This document shows, piece by piece, positions 1-9,301 of a stretch of DNA of 64,000 nucleotides (position 1 is its first letter; each line of letters opens with the position of its first letter). The notes below the pieces were generated by a model. It did no database searches and was not told where the DNA came from. It saw only the letters and a program-made list of their open reading frames with translations. Source of the DNA: Novosphingobium sp. HII-3 (lineage in GTDB: Bacteria; Pseudomonadota; Alphaproteobacteria; Sphingomonadales; Sphingomonadaceae); assembly GCF_002916655.1 (NCBI RefSeq), contig NZ_PPSM01000057.1, positions 62,001 to 126,000 on the forward strand, in the 5' to 3' direction. Made by a program: the position numbers and the translations under genes.

Positions 1-1028
1 CCGCCCAGCATTGCGGCCATCGCCTCGATCGTCGTGCGGATGACGTTGTTGTAGGGGTCCTGCTCCTGCAGCGATACGCCCGAAGTCTGGCAGTGCGTGC
101 GCAGCATCTTTGAGCGCTCGTCCTTCGCGCCGAGGTTCGTCATCACGCGGTGCCAGAGCACACGCGCCGCGCGCAGCTTGGCGACTTCCATGAAGAAGTT
201 CATACCGATGGCGAAGAAGAACGAGAGGCGGCCGGCGAACTTGTCGATGTCAAGGCCCGAAGCGACGCCGTACTTCACGTATTCGGCACCGTCGGCGATG
301 GTGAACGCCAGTTCCTGGACCTGCGTCGCACCGGCTTCCTGCATATGGTAGCCGGAGATCGAGATCGAGTTGAACTTGGGCATCTCCCGGCTGGTGTAGC
401 CGAAGATGTCGGAAATGATCCGCATGCTCGGCTCGGGCGGGTAGATGTAGGTGTTGCGGACCATGAACTCCTTGAGGATGTCATTCTGGATGGTCCCGTC
501 GAGCAGCCTGCGCTCAACGCCCTGCTCTTCACCGGCGACGATAAAGAACGCAAGGATCGGGATCACCGCGCCGTTCATGGTCATCGAGACGGACATCTGG
601 TCGAGCGGGATGCCGTCGAACAGGATCTTCATGTCCTCCACCGAATCGATCGCGACGCCCGCCTTACCGACATCGCCCACCACGCGCGGGTGATCCGAAT
701 CGTAGCCGCGGTGCGTGGCGAGGTCGAACGCGACCGACAGGCCCTTCTGACCGGCCGCCAGGTTGCGGCGATAGAACGCGTTCGACTCCTCGGCAGTGGA
801 GAACCCGGCGTACTGGCGGATGGTCCAGGGGCGGCCGGCATACATCGATGCGCGCACGCCGCGCGTGAAGGGCGCAAAGCCGGGGAGGCCGGGATCGACG
901 GTCACGTCCTCAGCGGTGTAGAGCGGTTTCACCGCGATGCCCTCGGGCGTGTTCCAGGTCAGGTCCTTGCCCTTGACCTCCTTCGCCGCCGCAGCCTGCC
1001 AGCTTTCGAAGGTGGGTTTATCGGTCAT
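1..1028 (-). CDS. scpA: Methylmalonyl-CoA mutase, N-terminal part (cut by window edge)
   Basis: Adenosylcobalamin-dependent isomerase that interconverts (R)-methylmalonyl-CoA and succinyl-CoA, the last step of propionyl-CoA assimilation into the TCA cycle. The frame is open from an ATG at 1028 to the left edge (342 codons) and starts [11 protein letters not shown]. It contains the family hallmarks of the substrate-binding TIM barrel: the [20 protein letters not shown] block near residue 60, [12 protein letters not shown] near residue 146, and [16 protein letters not shown] near the edge. About half of a ~715-residue chain is visible; the cobalamin-binding C-terminal domain would lie outside. 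It is the last visible gene of the minus-strand propionate cluster, 119 bases after the epimerase stop, which fits its role. The family is clear; that the chain is a single-polypeptide bacterial type is inferred. Confidence 0.95.
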   Translation of the reverse strand, partial: MTDKPTFESWQAAAAKEVKGKDLTWNTPEGIAVKPLYTAEDVTVDPGLPGFAPFTRGVRASMYAGRPWTIRQYAGFSTAEESNAFYRRNLAAGQKGLSVAFDLATHRGYDSDHPRVVGDVGKAGVAIDSVEDMKILFDGIPLDQMSVSMTMNGAVIPILAFFIVAGEEQGVERRLLDGTIQNDILKEFMVRNTYIYPPEPSMRIISDIFGYTSREMPKFNSISISGYHMQEAGATQVQELAFTIADGAEYVKYGVASGLDIDKFAGRLSFFFAIGMNFFMEVAKLRAARVLWHRVMTNLGAKDERSKMLRTHCQTSGVSLQEQDPYNNVIRTTIEAMAAMLG

Positions 1029-1147
1029 CGCGTTGCCTCGCCAAATCGCGGTGCTGAAGCCGTTTCAGCATCCGCCTCTTGTTCTAGATCGTTCTTCGTC
1101 AGTTCAGGTTTTTCCAAGCCCCGGGACTTCGAGGAACCTCGTATGCC

Positions 1148-1585
1148 TCAGTGCCCGTGCCTGGGCGCTTCCATGATTTCGGTCAGCTGGCCGCCCATGT
1201 CCCTGGGGTGGACGAAGAAGATCAGGGTCCCGTGCGCGCCCATGCGCGGCTCCCCCAGAACGCGCTTGCCCAGCTTCTCGAACCACGCCTTCGCGGCGTG
1301 GATGTCGGGCACTTCGTAGCAAATGTGATGCTGCCCCCCGAGCGGGTTCTTCTCCAGCCACTTGCCCACCGCAGAGTCGGGTGTCGTGGGCTGCAGCAAC
1401 TCCACCTGCGTGCCGGCCGTACCGTTCTCGCCGGGCGTGTTGACGAAGCAAACCCGCACCTGCTGGCTCTCCAGCACGAAGGGTTCCGTGATGTCCGTGG
1501 CGCCCATCACGTCGCGATAGAACGCGATCGCGGCATCAAGGTCCGGCGTCGCGACACCGATGTGGTTCATCCGGCCAAGCTTCAC
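1148..1585 (-). CDS. mce: Methylmalonyl-CoA epimerase
   Basis: Epimerises (S)- to (R)-methylmalonyl-CoA, supplying the mutase encoded next to it. The 145-residue product has the two-module VOC (glyoxalase-like) fold: MNHIGVATPDLDAAIAFY at the N terminus and GGQHHICYEVPD near residue 84, with HPRDMGGQLTEIMEA closing the second module. The conserved His and Glu/Gln metal-ligand positions are present. I place the start at a GTG (1585), because its GTGA overlaps the TGA of the thiolase upstream, a typical coupled arrangement. An in-frame ATG at 1570 would shorten the N terminus by five residues. The frame continues upstream, but that part is the thiolase gene read in another frame. Length and context match the family well. 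Confidence 0.93.
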   Translation of the reverse strand: MKLGRMNHIGVATPDLDAAIAFYRDVMGATDITEPFVLESQQVRVCFVNTPGENGTAGTQVELLQPTTPDSAVGKWLEKNPLGGQHHICYEVPDIHAAKAWFEKLGKRVLGEPRMGAHGTLIFFVHPRDMGGQLTEIMEAPRHGH

Positions 1586-2772
1586 GATCCTGCTCCCGCG
1601 TTCTCGATGACGAGGGCGATGCCCTGGCCGCCGCCGATGCACATCGTGATCAGGCCATAGCGACCGCCCACGCGCTTCAGCTCGTACATGCACTTGATGG
1701 TCAGCATCGTGCCCGTGGCGCCGACCGGATGGCCAATCGAGACTCCCGAGCCGTTGGGGTTTACCTTGTTCGCGTCGAAGCCGAGCGCCTTTGAGACGGC
1801 GGCGGCCTGCGCGGCGAAGGCCTCGTTGCTTTCGATGACGTCCATCTGGTCAAGCGTCAGCCCGGCGCGCTGCAGCGCGATGGGAACAGCTTGAATGGGG
1901 CCTTCGCCCATATATTCGGGCTCAACGCCGGCATGCCCCCAGGCGACGATCCGCGCCATGGGCTCGAGGCCTCGCTTCTCGACCTCGGAAGCGGTCGCCA
2001 GCACCACCGCGGCAGCGCCGTCGTTGATCCCGCTGGCGTTACCCGCCGTGACAGTGCCGTCCTTCTTAAATGCCGGGCGCATCTTGGCGAGGATCTCGGC
2101 AGTGGTATCCGCTTTGACATGTTCGTCGGTGTCGAACACGGTGACGCCCTTGCGGGTCTTCACCTCGACCGGAAGGATCTGGTCCTTGAAGCGGCCTTCC
2201 GCGATGGCTTTCGCCGCGCGGGCATGGCTGGTGGCGGACAGCGCGTCCATGTCCTCGCGAGAGACGCAATGACGCTCCGCCACATTTTCAGCCGTGATGC
2301 CCATGTGGTAGCCGCCGATGGCGTCGGACAGGCCGAGCGTCAGCGCGTCTTCCTGCGTGTTGGCGCCCATCTTCCTGCCCCAGCGCACGCCGTGATCGTG
2401 GTAAGGCACGTTGGACATCGATTCCGCACCGCCCGCAAGCGTCACGGACGCCTCGCCCAGCATCATGACGCGGGCCGCGGAGACGATCGCCTCGACGCCG
2501 GAGCCGCAGAGGCGGTTGAGCGTCAGCGCGGGGGTCGAGAGCGGCACGCCGGCGTTGATACCGATCACGCGGCTGAGCATCTCGTCGCGGGCGCTGGTCG
2601 GCATGACCTGGCCGATAACGACGTGCTGCACGGCCTCGGGTTCGACGCCGGCGCGCTTCAGCGCCTCCGCGGCGACGAGACCCCCGAGTTCGGCCGGCAT
2701 GAACGACTTGAGCGATCCGCCGAAGTCTCCGACTGCCGTGCGAACGCCGCTGACGATGTAGATGTCTTCCAT
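1582..2772 (-). CDS. Thiolase (acetyl-CoA C-acyltransferase / beta-ketothiolase)
   Basis: Catalyses thiolytic cleavage, or the reverse condensation, of 3-ketoacyl-CoA. The 396-residue protein starts MEDIYIVSGVRTAVG and carries the three thiolase signatures: the acyl-accepting Cys in LNRLCGSG (near residue 90), GHPVGATG with the catalytic His near residue 350, and CIGGGQG with the second Cys near the C terminus. The ATG at 2772 is the first codon that gives a normal thiolase N terminus; further upstream the frame is non-homologous. The gene sits between pccB and the epimerase and overlaps the latter by four bases, so it is probably cotranscribed with propionate genes. It resembles BktB-like enzymes acting on short straight-chain substrates such as 3-ketovaleryl-CoA. 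Chain-length preference cannot be read from the sequence. Confidence 0.9.
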   Translation of the reverse strand: MEDIYIVSGVRTAVGDFGGSLKSFMPAELGGLVAAEALKRAGVEPEAVQHVVIGQVMPTSARDEMLSRVIGINAGVPLSTPALTLNRLCGSGVEAIVSAARVMMLGEASVTLAGGAESMSNVPYHDHGVRWGRKMGANTQEDALTLGLSDAIGGYHMGITAENVAERHCVSREDMDALSATSHARAAKAIAEGRFKDQILPVEVKTRKGVTVFDTDEHVKADTTAEILAKMRPAFKKDGTVTAGNASGINDGAAAVVLATASEVEKRGLEPMARIVAWGHAGVEPEYMGEGPIQAVPIALQRAGLTLDQMDVIESNEAFAAQAAAVSKALGFDANKVNPNGSGVSIGHPVGATGTMLTIKCMYELKRVGGRYGLITMCIGGGQGIALVIENAGAGS

Positions 2773-2854
2773 GACGTGCTTTCCAATCCCTTGTATGTTG
2801 CGCCGGTGCCTGAACTCCCGGCTGCCGCCCCGCCCCTGTCGACGACGGTGCGCT

Positions 2855-4381
2855 TCAGAGCGGAATGTTGTCGTGCTTCTTCCAGGGGTTCTCGAGCGCC
2901 TTGTTGCGCAGCTTGCGCAAGCCGAGCGCGATGCGCCGGCGGGTCGAGTGCGGGTAGATGACCTCATCGATATAGCCCCGGCTCGCCGCCACGAAGGGGT
3001 TGGCGAAGCGGTCTTCGTATTCCTTGGTCTTGGCCGCGATGCCGTCGGCGTCCTGGCCGCGGAAGATGATCTCCACGGCGCCCTTGGCGCCCATCACCGC
3101 GATCTCCGCGGTCGGCCACGCGTAGTTGAGATCGCCGCGCAGATGCTTGGAGCTCATCACGTCGTACGCCCCGCCGTAAGCCTTGCGGGTGATGACCGTG
3201 ATCTTCGGCACGGTGGCTTCGGCGTAGGCGAAGAGCAGCTTGGCCCCATGCTTGATGATACCGTTGTGCTCCTGGTCCGTGCCCGGAAGGAAGCCCGGCA
3301 CGTCGACGAAGGTGATCAACGGAATGTTGAACGCATCGCAGAAGCGCACGAAACGTGCTGCCTTCTTGGACGAATTGATGTCGAGGACGCCTGCAAGGAC
3401 CATCGGCTGGTTGGCGACGATGCCGACGGTGCGGCCTTCGACACGGCCGAAGCCGATGATGATGTTGCCGGCGTGCAGCGGCTGAAGCTCGAAGAACTCA
3501 CCCTCGTCGACCGTCTTACGGATGACTTCGTGCATGTCGTAAGGCTGGTTGGCGCTGGGCGGGATGATGGTGTCGAGGCTCGGCTCGAGGCGATCCCAGG
3601 CGTCTGCGGTGGGCCTTTCCGGCACGTCGTCACGGTTGCACGAAGGCAGGAAGTCGAAGAAGTCACGGGCTGCCAACAGCGCCTCGATGTCGTTCTCCAG
3701 CGCAAGGTCCGAGACGGAGGTCTTGCTGGAGTGCGTCACCGCGCCGCCCAGCTCTTCCTGGGTGACGACTTCGTTCGTGACGGTCTTGACGACGTCCGGC
3801 CCGGTCACGAACATGTACGAGCTGTCCTTCACCATGAAGATGAAGTCGGTCATGGCGGGCGAGTAGACCGCGCCGCCTGCGCAGGGGCCCATGATCAGGG
3901 AAAGCTGCGGCACCACGCCCGAGGCTAGCACGTTGCGCTGGAACACGTCGGCATAGCCGCCAAGCGAGGCCACGCCTTCCTGGATGCGCGCGCCGCCGGA
4001 GTCGTTGAGGCCGATGACCGGCGCCCCCACCTTCAGCGCAGCGTCCATCACCTTGCAGATCTTCTGCGCGTGACGCGCCGAGAGCGATCCGCCGAAAACG
4101 GTGAAATCCTGGCTGAACACATAGACGAGGCGGCCGTTGATCGTGCCCGAACCCGTGACCACGCCGTCGCCGGGGATCTTCTGGTCCTGCATGCCGAAGT
4201 CGACGCAGTCATGCTCGACGTAGAGATCCATCTCCTCGAAACTGCCTTCGTCCAGAAGGACGTCGAGGCGTTCGCGGGCGGTAAGCTTGCCCTTGGCGTG
4301 CTGCGCATCGATGCGCTTTTGCCCACCACCCAGCTTTGCCGCGTCCCGGCGCTTCTCCATTTCGGCGATATTGGCTGACAT
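2855..4381 (-). CDS. pccB: Propionyl-CoA carboxylase beta (carboxyltransferase) subunit
   Basis: Transfers carboxyl from carboxybiotin (carried by the alpha subunit) to propionyl-CoA, giving (S)-methylmalonyl-CoA. The 508-residue product has the two crotonase-like carboxyltransferase halves. The N half includes [18 protein letters not shown] near residue 32 and the oxyanion-hole region GGARIQEGV; the C half has [18 protein letters not shown] and the [17 protein letters not shown] block. It ends in [23 protein letters not shown], as PccB proteins usually do. The start is the ATG at 4381 ([12 protein letters not shown]); earlier codons in the frame do not look like PccB. It heads the minus-strand propionate cluster. 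The biotin-carrying subunit pccA is not in this window and must lie elsewhere, perhaps beyond scpA. Confidence 0.96.
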   Translation of the reverse strand: MSANIAEMEKRRDAAKLGGGQKRIDAQHAKGKLTARERLDVLLDEGSFEEMDLYVEHDCVDFGMQDQKIPGDGVVTGSGTINGRLVYVFSQDFTVFGGSLSARHAQKICKVMDAALKVGAPVIGLNDSGGARIQEGVASLGGYADVFQRNVLASGVVPQLSLIMGPCAGGAVYSPAMTDFIFMVKDSSYMFVTGPDVVKTVTNEVVTQEELGGAVTHSSKTSVSDLALENDIEALLAARDFFDFLPSCNRDDVPERPTADAWDRLEPSLDTIIPPSANQPYDMHEVIRKTVDEGEFFELQPLHAGNIIIGFGRVEGRTVGIVANQPMVLAGVLDINSSKKAARFVRFCDAFNIPLITFVDVPGFLPGTDQEHNGIIKHGAKLLFAYAEATVPKITVITRKAYGGAYDVMSSKHLRGDLNYAWPTAEIAVMGAKGAVEIIFRGQDADGIAAKTKEYEDRFANPFVAASRGYIDEVIYPHSTRRRIALGLRKLRNKALENPWKKHDNIPL

Positions 4382-4463
4382 CCGGCTTCCCTTGCCTGCT
4401 CTGGTTCCAGCATCGAAAATGCTCACAGCGGTAAAGGCAGCTAGAAACGCACAGGTCAACTGT

Positions 4464-4483
4464 TTTTAATCGGCCGATTAAAA
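4464..4483. promoter_or_regulatory. 20-bp perfect palindrome upstream of pccB (candidate operator)
   Basis: TTTTAATCGGCCGATTAAAA is a perfect 20-base inverted repeat without spacer, 83-102 bases upstream of the pccB ATG. This is where a TetR- or GntR-type dimer could bind the promoter of the propionate cluster. It also lies just beyond the gor terminator hairpin, so it might instead form a second hairpin. An operator role is inferred from symmetry and position only. Confidence 0.4.
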
Positions 4484-4487
4484 GCAG

Positions 4488-4513
4488 CGGCTGCGCGAAG
4501 CTTCGCGCAGCCG
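4488..4513 (-). terminator. Intrinsic terminator of gor
   Basis: A perfect 26-base palindrome with 13-base arms (CGGCTGCGCGAAG and its complement) starts 43 bases after the gor stop codon. Read on the minus strand, it can fold into a 10-bp GC-rich stem with a 6-base loop, followed four bases later by TTTT. This is the pattern of a Rho-independent terminator and separates gor from the propionate cluster. Confidence 0.7.
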
Positions 4514-4555
4514 TCAGGAAAAGCGCCGAGGACACCCGTCGTGTAATTTAGTTGC

Positions 4556-5902
4556 TTACTTGAGCAACACCATCTCCTCCGACATCGTCGGGTGGATGGC
4601 CACGGTGGCATCGAAATCGGCCTTGGTAAGCCCCGCCTTAACGGCCACGGCGGCGACCTGCATGATCTCCGGCGCGTCCGGCCCGATCATGTGAATTCCA
4701 AGGATCTTCTCAGTCTCCACATTGCATACCATCTTGTACAAGGACCGCTCGTTGCGGTGCGCGACGACGTTCTTCATGGGACGGAAGTCGCTCGTGTAGA
4801 CCTTGACAGATCCGAACTTCTGCGTCGCCTGAGCCTCCGTCAACCCGACGCCGGCAATCGGCGGATGGCTAAACACCGCGGACGGAATGCAGGAATAGTC
4901 GACCGTCGTCGGCTTGTTGCCGAAGAGCGTGTCAGCGAACGCCTGCCCCTCGCGGATGGCGACGGGGGTAAGCTGGACGCGATCCGTAACATCGCCGACG
5001 GCATAGATGCTGGGCACGTTCGTGCGCGAATTCTCGTCGACCTCGATCGCGCCGCGATCGGTCAGCCGGACTCCGGCACTTTCAAGACCAAGACCTTCGA
5101 TATTCGGTACGCGCCCGGTGGCGAACAGCACGCTGTCGACCGCGAGCGGCTCGTGGTTGGACATGAACACGAGCAGCGAGCCGTCCTCCTGCTTCTCGAT
5201 CTTCTCGAAAGCCGCGTTGAAACGAAAGTCGATGCCCTTTGTGAGTGAGATCTGCAGCAGACGGTCACGTACGCTCTCGTCATAACCGCGCAGCAACTGA
5301 TCAGACCGGTTCATCAGGGTGACCTTGGCCCTGAACTGGTGAAAGATGCCCGCGAACTCGTTGGCGATATAGCCCGCTCCTGCGATCAGAACGCGCTTGG
5401 GTATCGCATCAAGGTGGAACGCCTCATTCGATGTAATGCCGTGCTCATGGCCCGGGCAGGAAGGAACGTGCGGGCGAGCACCCGTGGCAATGAGGATATA
5501 GCGTGCCGTCTTCTTCTCGCCGCTCGCCAGGGTGACCTCGTTGGGACCCGTGATCGTGGCGCGCTGGTGGTAGATCTCGACGTTGTTGTTCTCGAGCGTC
5601 TGCGTATACAGGCCGTTCAGCCGATCAACATCGCTCAGCACGTTGTCGCGAAGCTTCTTCCAGTCGAACGTGCAGCCTGAAATCTCCCAGCCGAAGTGCG
5701 TCGCATCCTCGAGATCCTCGGCGAAATGAGCACCGTAGACGAGCATCTTCTTGGGTACGCAGCCACGGATCACGCAGGTGCCACCGACCCTGTGCTCCTC
5801 AGCCACGGCTACCCGCGCGCCGTGCGCGGCCGCGACCCGGCTGGCCCGGACACCGCCAGAACCTGCCCCGATGGTGAAAAGATCGTAGTCGTAGTCAGCC
5901 AT
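4556..5902 (-). CDS. gor: Glutathione-disulfide reductase
   Basis: Cytosolic FAD flavoenzyme that reduces GSSG with NADPH. The 448-residue chain begins MADYDYDLFTIGAGSGGVRASR (FAD Rossmann motif near residue 12). It has the redox-active disulfide in GGTCVIRGCVPKK (CxxxxC near residues 40-50), an NADPH Rossmann motif IAGAGYIANEFAG near residue 172, the second FAD contact YAVGDVTDRVQLTPVA near residue 295, and the catalytic C-terminal VAIHPTMSEE. The ATG at 5902 gives the usual N terminus; the longer frame adds about 20 unrelated residues. The redox motif and the short spacing distinguish it from lipoamide dehydrogenase and mercuric reductase. It is transcribed alone: a strong terminator follows, and a divergent hydrolase gene lies upstream. 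Confidence 0.95.
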   Translation of the reverse strand: MADYDYDLFTIGAGSGGVRASRVAAAHGARVAVAEEHRVGGTCVIRGCVPKKMLVYGAHFAEDLEDATHFGWEISGCTFDWKKLRDNVLSDVDRLNGLYTQTLENNNVEIYHQRATITGPNEVTLASGEKKTARYILIATGARPHVPSCPGHEHGITSNEAFHLDAIPKRVLIAGAGYIANEFAGIFHQFRAKVTLMNRSDQLLRGYDESVRDRLLQISLTKGIDFRFNAAFEKIEKQEDGSLLVFMSNHEPLAVDSVLFATGRVPNIEGLGLESAGVRLTDRGAIEVDENSRTNVPSIYAVGDVTDRVQLTPVAIREGQAFADTLFGNKPTTVDYSCIPSAVFSHPPIAGVGLTEAQATQKFGSVKVYTSDFRPMKNVVAHRNERSLYKMVCNVETEKILGIHMIGPDAPEIMQVAAVAVKAGLTKADFDATVAIHPTMSEEMVLLK

Positions 5903-6086
5903 GCGAAAAATGCTCCCTAGGGTCCGGGGGCGCATATGGGACATGGTTGTTCCGATTGCCACCCGCCGGGGAGCGGAGCCCGATTTTCATCGGCGTCAAC
6001 ACATTCTTCCCGGCCCGGGGAACCAAACAGCATTTCTCTACTTTTACGATTGAGTTATAGCAGCAACGGCGAATTGGGAGATCCCC

Positions 6087-6734
6087 ATGGCGAGCTTGCA
6101 CGAAACCGAACACACGAAGCGCCCCTTGATCCTGCTCGTTCCCGGTCTGGAGGGGAGCGGCCCCGGGCACTGGCAACGCCGCTGGTCCGAAGAGTTGGAC
6201 GATTGCCAGGTCGTTGAATTGGGCAGCTGGGACAACCCCCATCGCAACACATGGATCAACCGCCTCAACCTTGCGGTATATCGCGCGAACCGGCCGGTCG
6301 TGATCGTCGCCCACAGCCTTGGCTGCATCCTGACGGCCTGGTGGTCCAAGTTCGAGCAGCCCGTATCGACTGGCGCGGTCGTGGGCGCGATGCTGGTCGC
6401 ACCGCCGGAGGTGGACTTCTTCCCGCGCGACGAACGCCTGACCGGTTTTTCCCCCACACCCGCCGAGGCGCTGCCCTTCCCTTCGCTGCTCGTCGCCAGC
6501 CGCAACGATCCATGGATGGGTTTCGAGACGGCGAAGAGCCTGGCCCGACGTTGGGGCAGCACCCTCGTCGATGCGGGCGACGCGGGTCACATCAACGCAG
6601 ACTCGGGACTTGGCAGCTGGGATCACGGCAAGGCGCTCCTTGCCCGGCTGATCCAGAGCGTTTCCGGACCGGCGGCGGCCGGAACGCGGCCCCGTCAGCC
6701 AGGCCGGGACGAAGGTCTCGCGTTCCGCACCTGA
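6087..6734 (+). CDS. RBBP9/YdeN-family serine hydrolase
   Basis: A 215-residue alpha/beta hydrolase of the RBBP9/YdeN (Ser_hydrolase) family. Visible features are the N-terminal strand and oxyanion region LILLVPGLEGSGPGHWQ, the conserved W in that block, the nucleophile elbow IVAHSLGC (Ser near residue 77), an acidic residue in VASRNDPWMGF, and a catalytic His in DAGDAGHINADSG. A good ribosome-binding site GGGAG lies six bases before the ATG. It is divergent from gor, with a 184-base shared promoter region, and convergent with pgi. The substrate is unknown; members of the family are small carboxylesterases with few defined roles. The last ~25 residues are Arg/Pro-rich and look unstructured. 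Confidence 0.85.
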   Translation: MASLHETEHTKRPLILLVPGLEGSGPGHWQRRWSEELDDCQVVELGSWDNPHRNTWINRLNLAVYRANRPVVIVAHSLGCILTAWWSKFEQPVSTGAVVGAMLVAPPEVDFFPRDERLTGFSPTPAEALPFPSLLVASRNDPWMGFETAKSLARRWGSTLVDAGDAGHINADSGLGSWDHGKALLARLIQSVSGPAAAGTRPRQPGRDEGLAFRT

Positions 6735-6785
6735 TGAGGCCCGCTACGTTTCAGGTGGACCGCCCCGGCCGCCCGGGACCACCGG

Positions 6786-8306
6786 TCAGCCGATGCCGGC
6801 AAGCGAGAGCAGCGCCATGGTCGAGGGGTCGAAATGGGCCTCCCCCTGCTCGATCTGCTTTGCGATTTCCTTGCCCAATTCCACGCCGAACTGGTCGAAG
6901 GGATTGATCCCCATGAGCACTGCGTTGGCGAAGGTGCGGTGCTCATGGAAGGCGATCAGTGCCCCGAAGGTGGCCGGCGTCAGGTCATCCACCAGGATCG
7001 TCGCCGAAGGTCGGTCGCCCGGGTAAACCCGCGCCGGATCCTCGCTCGCCTTGCCCGCCATCAACGCCGCACCTTGCGCGAAGCAGTTGGAAAGCAGGAT
7101 GCGGTGATGATCGCTCGCGAGATCGTGACCGGGAGCGATCGAGGCTATGAAGTCCACCGGCACCAGGTTGGTGCCCTGATGCAGCAGCTGAAACACCGCA
7201 TGCTGCGCATCCGTGCCGACGCCGCCCCAGGTGATCGGTGCAGTGGGACCGTCCACCGGCGAGCCGTCCAACTTCACCGACTTGCCGTTCGACTCCATTT
7301 CCAGCTGCTGCAGGTAGTCCGGCAGCAGGCTCAGACGCTCGTCATACGCAAAGACCGCGCGTGTCTGGCAGCCACGCAGGCGGGTGTAGTACTGGTCCGC
7401 GAAGGCGGCGCGCAAGGGCAGGTTGGCCGCGCCATCCGTGTCCCGGAAATGCAGGTCCATGGCGGCCGCGCCGTCGAGGAACTCCGCGAAGTCGGGCCAG
7501 CCCAGGGCCATCGCCACAGGGAAGCCGATCGACGACCACAGCGAGTACCGACCGCCCACGCTTTCCGAGAACGGCAGAATGCGGGTTTCGTCAACGCCCC
7601 ACTCGATCGCCTTTTCCGGCGCGGCCGTGAGGGCCACCACACGGCCATAGGGATCCTCTATTCCGTTTTCGCGCAGCCAGATGAGAACGCTGTCGGCATT
7701 CGTCATCGTCTCGATCGTGGTGAACGTCTTCGAGGCGATCGCAAGCATCGTCGTGGCCGGGTCGCATCGGGCGAAAGCCTGTTCCAGTGCACAACCGTCG
7801 ATGTTGGAGACGACATGCACATCCACCATGGCCCCCTCGCGGGCGAGGGCATCGATCGCCAGCGCCGGTCCAAGGGCCGACCCGCCGATGCCCACATGGA
7901 TGAGGTGTTTGACCTCACCCATCGCCCCCCGGTGAATGGCCTCCACGATCGCTGCCATGCGGTGGTGGTTTTCCGCGGCCGTCCTGACGCTGTCTTCCTT
8001 GCCGATTCCGCGCTGCGCCGTATGCTCGGCGGCACGCCCTTCGGTCGGGTTGACGATGCCGCCGTCGAACAGCGCGGACCGACGTCCCGCGAAGTCCATC
8101 TCTGCCGCGAGTTCCTCGAACAGGGCGATGTGAGGGGCATCGAGGTGACTCTTGGACCAGTCGAAGAGGATGCCTGTGGAGTTCTCCTCCTCACCGAGGT
8201 CGAACCGGGTCGCCAGCCTGTCGAGCCGCGAGCAGTCGGCATCGAAAAGCTGCTTCAGAGTCGGCTTGTCGAGGCCCTGCAGCTTGTTCCACACCGCTTC
8301 GCTCAT
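6786..8306 (-). CDS. pgi: Glucose-6-phosphate isomerase
   Basis: Interconverts glucose 6-phosphate and fructose 6-phosphate. The product has 506 residues and contains the phosphosugar isomerase motifs IHVGIGGSALGPAL near residue 140, ASKTFTTIETMTNA near residue 200, VGGRYSLWSSIG near residue 260, and GVGTDAQHAVFQLLHQGT near residue 370. The C-terminal signature is NPFDQFGVELGKEIAKQ. Two in-frame ATGs compete. The AGGAG abuts the upstream one directly but lies nine bases before the ATG at 8306, so I use the latter (MSEAVWNKLQ). The gene is divergent from lepB across about 150 bases and convergent with the serine hydrolase. It would serve gluconeogenesis and the pentose-phosphate or Entner-Doudoroff routes; the window contains no other core glycolytic gene apart from pgm. 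Confidence 0.96.
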   Translation of the reverse strand: MSEAVWNKLQGLDKPTLKQLFDADCSRLDRLATRFDLGEEENSTGILFDWSKSHLDAPHIALFEELAAEMDFAGRRSALFDGGIVNPTEGRAAEHTAQRGIGKEDSVRTAAENHHRMAAIVEAIHRGAMGEVKHLIHVGIGGSALGPALAIDALAREGAMVDVHVVSNIDGCALEQAFARCDPATTMLAIASKTFTTIETMTNADSVLIWLRENGIEDPYGRVVALTAAPEKAIEWGVDETRILPFSESVGGRYSLWSSIGFPVAMALGWPDFAEFLDGAAAMDLHFRDTDGAANLPLRAAFADQYYTRLRGCQTRAVFAYDERLSLLPDYLQQLEMESNGKSVKLDGSPVDGPTAPITWGGVGTDAQHAVFQLLHQGTNLVPVDFIASIAPGHDLASDHHRILLSNCFAQGAALMAGKASEDPARVYPGDRPSATILVDDLTPATFGALIAFHEHRTFANAVLMGINPFDQFGVELGKEIAKQIEQGEAHFDPSTMALLSLAGIG

Positions 8307-8458
8307 GCCACGCATCTCCTTCTAAGGCGTTTCGGCCCGCCTTATGCGTTCCGGGGCCGCGAAAACCAAGCCCGGCCTGTGCATTTATCGATGCGGGTCA
8401 AAGGTTGGTCTGGATCGCTCTTGACGGAACGGTGCCCGCGTGAGCAAGGGTTTGACCC

Positions 8459-9301
8459 ATGAGCGACACCCACAGCGCGACCAAGATCGAAGCACCTGGC
8501 ACTGATACCGGAAAACCCGCTGCCAAGCCCAAGAAGGACGAGAACTTCTTCTCCTTCCTTTTCTGGCTGGTGCTCGGAGTCGCGGTGCTGCGCAGCTTCA
8601 TCATCTCGCCCTTCAACATCCCGAGCGAATCCATGCTGCCGCGGCTCCTGACCGGCGATTACCTGTTCGCCACGAAGTGGTCCTATGGATACTCGAAGTA
8701 TTCGCTGCCCTTCAGCCTTCCGCTGATCCCCGGGCGCATCCTCGCGAGCCAGCCGGAGCGTGGTGATGTCGTGATCTTCAAGGCTCCACCGCAGAACGAC
8801 ATCGACTACATCAAGCGCGTGATCGGATTGCCCGGTGACGAGATCCAGATGAAGGGCGGCCAGCTTTGGATCAACGGCACCTCCGTACCCAAGGTGAAGG
8901 TCGCCGACTTCGTGGTCCCCGTCAGCCCCAACACGGATTGCGGCCCCGGCTTCGAGAAGGTGCTCCATGGCAGGGAAGTCTGCGCCTACCCGCAGTTCCG
9001 TGAAACACTGCCGAACGGCAAGAGCTACAACGTGCTCGACATGGCCGCCACGCCGCAGGACGACACCGGGGTCTTCGTCGTGCCCGAGGGTCATCTGTTC
9101 CTGATGGGCGACAATCGGGACAACTCGATGGACAGCCGTTTCCCGCCCGTCGAAGGCGGCGGCGTGGGAATGGTTCCCCAAGCCAATCTGGTCGGCAAGG
9201 CCGCGCTCATGATGTTCTCCACCGACGGCTCGGCCGAATGGATCAAGCCGTGGACCTGGTTCACCGCCGCTCGGTGGAGCCGCATCGGGAGCGTGATCTG
9301 A
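8459..9301 (+). CDS. lepB: Signal peptidase I
   Basis: Membrane serine protease that removes signal peptides from exported proteins. The 280-residue chain has one N-terminal transmembrane segment (FFSFLFWLVLGVAVLRSFI, residues ~31-50) preceded by a Lys-rich cytosolic stretch. The catalytic Ser lies in FNIPSESMLPRLLTGDY, the general-base Lys in DIDYIKRVIGLPGDEI, and box E is GDNRDNSMDSRF. All five family boxes are in order. It opens an operon: its TGA is followed directly by the GTG of rnc, and era and an SGNH hydrolase follow with overlaps. The lepB-rnc-era order is widely conserved in Proteobacteria, which strengthens all three calls. Confidence 0.96.
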   Translation: MSDTHSATKIEAPGTDTGKPAAKPKKDENFFSFLFWLVLGVAVLRSFIISPFNIPSESMLPRLLTGDYLFATKWSYGYSKYSLPFSLPLIPGRILASQPERGDVVIFKAPPQNDIDYIKRVIGLPGDEIQMKGGQLWINGTSVPKVKVADFVVPVSPNTDCGPGFEKVLHGREVCAYPQFRETLPNGKSYNVLDMAATPQDDTGVFVVPEGHLFLMGDNRDNSMDSRFPPVEGGGVGMVPQANLVGKAALMMFSTDGSAEWIKPWTWFTAARWSRIGSVI

